Positions 6,459-8,014 of a DNA stretch of 8,014 nucleotides are shown piece by piece; position 1 is the stretch's first letter; each line of letters starts with the position of its first letter. Source of the stretch: Nitrososphaerota archaeon (GTDB taxonomy: Archaea > Thermoproteota > Nitrososphaeria_A > Caldarchaeales > Wolframiiraptoraceae); NCBI GenBank assembly GCA_021157985.1, contig JAGGVM010000034.1, positions 1 through 8,014 on the forward strand, in the 5' to 3' direction. The position numbers were made by a program, and so were the translations under genes. The notes beneath the pieces were generated by a model, which saw nothing but the letters and a program-made list of their open reading frames with translations, searched no databases and was not told where the DNA came from.

Positions 6459-7401
6459 TCTTAGCTATCTTCGCTATATAGAAGCCCTCCGCCCAGTTAT
6501 CGTAAGGCATTATTCGCGCGGTCTTCTCCAAGTCATCTCTAAACCTCAACCCCATGTACTCCACCACGCCGCGCCTGAACTTCAATCCGGGAAGCTCTAA
6601 CGGCTCTATGACCGCGTCCTCCCTGTTCTCGAGGAGATAGTTGACGACGAGCTCGTTTTCCTCGACCGTTAAGGTGCAGGTTGAGTAGACGAGAATGCCT
6701 CCGGGCTTCAGGCAGTCGAAACCCGAGAGGATTAACCTTTGCTGCATCTTGCTGAGCCTTTCCGGGATCTTCGCGGACCAGTTCCTCGCTATCCCCCAGT
6801 TCTTGCTTATTATTCCGAGGGAGCTGCATGGAGCGTCGATTAAGACCTTGTCGAAGAGCTCTCTCGCGAATCGGTGGTATCTCCTTCCATCGGCGAGGGT
6901 TATTATGGAGTTGAGGACCCCGAATCTCTGAAGATTTGATGAAAGAGCTTTCACCCGCTCATAGCTTATATCGTTGGCCACGACCACTCCCTCCCCCTTC
7001 AGCCGCTGAGCGATCTGAGTGCTCTTGCTTCCCGGAGCGGCGCATAGATCGAGAACGGTTTCTCCAGGCTTTGGATCGAGTGCTTCGACGGGAGCCATGG
7101 ATACGGGGCCTTGGAGGTAGATTAGGCCGAGCATGTGTTCGATTGTTTTCCCGAGGTCTCCGCCTTCCGCGATGTACCCGTGCTTCGCCCAAGGTATCTT
7201 TCTAAGCTTGAATCCCTTCTCCTCCAGCCGCTCGACCACGAAGTCTTCGCTCGACTTCAAGGTGTTTACTCTGAGTCCCTCGGGGATCGGGCGCTCATAG
7301 GATTCGAGCAGCAGGTTTAGGTCTAGATCCGGGATCTTCTCGAGGTATTCTCTCAAGTCGTCGCTGAGTATTAGCTTGCTCAACGATTTCCCCGGCGACA
7401 T
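6451..7401 (-). CDS. Archaeal NSUN/RsmB-family RNA m5C methyltransferase, catalytic domain
   Basis: This 316-residue SAM-dependent enzyme should methylate carbon 5 of cytosine in tRNA or rRNA; archaeal Trm4-like proteins of this size act on tRNA. Conserved features in order are LRVNTLK (43-49), motif I VLDLCAAPGSK (116-126), D144 for ribose binding, D171 in motif III, motif IV IDAPCSSLG with C192, motif VI VYSTCTLTVEENE with catalytic C242, and the final EGFYIAKI strand (305-312). All key residues are present. Unlike the paralogue at 1099 it has only a short N-terminal region (about 40 residues before LRVNT) and no NusB-like domain, and its PUA-like partner is a separate gene downstream. The start is ATG at 7401. 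The promoter probably lies in the gap shared with the EVE gene. Exact target cytosines are unknown. Confidence 0.92.
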   Translation of the reverse strand: MSPGKSLSKLILSDDLREYLEKIPDLDLNLLLESYERPIPEGLRVNTLKSSEDFVVERLEEKGFKLRKIPWAKHGYIAEGGDLGKTIEHMLGLIYLQGPVSMAPVEALDPKPGETVLDLCAAPGSKSTQIAQRLKGEGVVVANDISYERVKALSSNLQRFGVLNSIITLADGRRYHRFARELFDKVLIDAPCSSLGIISKNWGIARNWSAKIPERLSKMQQRLILSGFDCLKPGGILVYSTCTLTVEENELVVNYLLENREDAVIEPLELPGLKFRRGVVEYMGLRFRDDLEKTARIMPYDNWAEGFYIAKIAKRR

Positions 7402-7461
7402 CCGCGAACGCTTGTTTGAAAAACTTAACCTCGATATTTGGAAAAATTTCTTATAGGGTGG
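7402..7461. promoter_or_regulatory. Divergent promoter gap between the methyltransferase and the EVE gene
   Basis: The gap is AT-rich. For the plus strand, CTTATAGG (7450-7457) would place transcription start at about 7480, exactly on an in-frame ATG, giving a leaderless message; GAAAAACTTAAC (7419-7430) is an alternative giving a start near 7451. For the minus strand, CAAATATCG (about 7432-7440) predicts a start near 7409 and a leader of about 8 bases. These assignments rest on spacing only. Confidence 0.4.
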
Positions 7462-7479
7462 ATGGCGCTATTAACGGGT

Positions 7480-7950
7480 ATGGCGAATTACTGGGTCTTC
7501 ATCGTCAAGAACCACGTCCACATGGGGAAGGTGATCCCCGCCAGAGAAGTTTTAGCTAACAGGGTTGAGAACAAGTTTTGGTCGCTGAGCGGGAGGGCGG
7601 CGAATATCAGAAAACTCGATAAGGGTGATAAAGTACTGTTCTACGTTGCGGAGACCCATGAGCGGGGATTCATGGGCAGAGGAGTATTGGCCGGTCAAGC
7701 GCATCCGATAACCGATGAGCAGAGATTTCACGTGATAGGATCTCCTTCCATGAGCTTCGACTACGCCGTTGACTTCGAGGAGGCTGAGATGTGGCCTAAG
7801 ATGATCTCCTTGGATTCCGTCAAGGATAGGATGCCCCTTCTCTTGGGTAGAAAGTTTCCCGCCCGCGTCTTCAGGGGGAGCATAAGGAGGATAACCGAGA
7901 GGGATTACGAAGTCGTATTAGAGGCAAAGCAGAAAGCAGTGGAAAAGTAA
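7480..7950 (+). CDS. EVE-domain protein (UPF0310-like, PUA superfamily)
   Basis: From ATG 7480 the product has 156 residues. It opens with ANYWVFIVKNHVH, the first strand and loop typical of EVE proteins, which usually begin within a few residues of this YW. Further support is FWSLSGRAANIRKLDKGDKV (33-52), FYVAETHERGFMGRG (54-68) and a C-terminal strand pair around IRRITERDYEVVL. EVE domains are relatives of YTH and PUA folds and are thought to bind modified bases in DNA or RNA. The frame also stays open upstream, with ATG at 7462 and TTG at 7438; 7480 is preferred because it fits the family start and a TATA-like element 26 bases upstream. It is divergent from the m5C methyltransferase, so a link to modified RNA is possible but unproven. 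No nuclease or restriction domain is attached. Confidence 0.82.
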   Translation: MANYWVFIVKNHVHMGKVIPAREVLANRVENKFWSLSGRAANIRKLDKGDKVLFYVAETHERGFMGRGVLAGQAHPITDEQRFHVIGSPSMSFDYAVDFEEAEMWPKMISLDSVKDRMPLLLGRKFPARVFRGSIRRITERDYEVVLEAKQKAVEK

Positions 7951-7955
7951 AGCCT

Positions 7956-8014
7956 CTACACTATTGGAACAAGCCTCGGTATCGGATTATCCTCTGCTGC
8001 CCGCACGGCGTACA
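7956..8014 (-). CDS. Possible C-terminal end of an unrecognised gene running in from the right
   Basis: One minus-strand frame reads in from the window edge and ends at TAG (7958-7956), with the tail AAEDNPIPRLVPIV. Its codons (ATA, AGG, CTT) match the neighbours, and the stop sits 5 bases from the end of the convergent EVE gene, a compact layout like the other convergent pairs here. The stretch is only 18 codons and all three plus-strand frames are also open, so support is weak. No family is recognised. Confidence 0.35.
   Translation of the reverse strand, partial: YAVRAAEDNPIPRLVPIV

Noticed and set aside
6539..7320. Arg- and Pro-rich open frames on both strands within the second methyltransferase gene
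   Set aside because: Their composition is typical of shadow frames in a GC-rich gene, and the true frame carries all methyltransferase motifs.
1..8014. Mobile element, defence island or CRISPR
   Set aside because: No transposase, integrase, terminal repeats or regularly spaced repeats were seen. The EVE gene has no attached nuclease and its neighbours are housekeeping genes.

Overview
The window looks like chromosomal DNA from a thermophilic archaeon, most likely of the Thermoproteota/Korarchaeota side (TACK). The support is a family-B DNA polymerase with a TGHKPY-type N-terminus resembling crenarchaeal PolB1 (from memory), an agmatinase-type ureohydrolase, two NOL1/NOP2/Sun RNA m5C methyltransferases, a stand-alone pre-PUA/PUA protein, TATA-box-like elements in every divergent gap, T-tract terminator-like sequence, and heavy use of AGG/AGA and ATA codons. 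The exact lineage cannot be fixed from sequence reading alone. I see no mobile element, CRISPR array, tRNA or rRNA.

Layout, left to right. (1) 1-1010, minus: the N-terminal 336 residues of a family-B DNA polymerase, cut by the window edge before the polymerase domain. (2) 1011-1098: a compact divergent promoter with one TATA-like element that could serve both directions. (3) 1099-2421, plus: an RsmB-like m5C RNA methyltransferase with a helical, NusB-like N-terminal extension. Its last 17 bases overlap tail-to-tail with (4) 2405-3274, minus: an agmatinase/arginase-family ureohydrolase with all six metal ligands. (5) 3275-3397: divergent promoter gap. (6) 3398-5632, plus: a 744-residue membrane protein that joins a GT-C glycosyltransferase-like part (about 12-13 membrane segments) to a roughly 310-residue soluble C-terminal domain resembling a glycoside-hydrolase TIM barrel. 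Thirteen bases later comes (7) 5646-5981, plus: a small TPR-like helical protein. (8) 5992-7401, minus: a two-gene operon of a second NSUN/RsmB-type m5C methyltransferase followed by a stand-alone NIP7/RsmF-like PUA protein, which has a strong Shine-Dalgarno and a downstream T-rich terminator-like sequence. (9) 7480-7950, plus (upstream starts possible): an EVE-domain (PUA-superfamily) protein, divergent from the methyltransferase. (10) 7956-8014, minus: possibly the last codons of another gene.

Taken together, about half the window concerns RNA modification and modified-base recognition: two m5C writers, one PUA domain probably acting in trans, and one EVE domain. DNA replication, polyamine/arginine metabolism and a surface-glycan enzyme occupy the rest. 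The most unusual item is the glycosyltransferase/hydrolase-like fusion. The methyltransferase, PUA and EVE neighbourhood is a weaker but testable writer/reader hypothesis.
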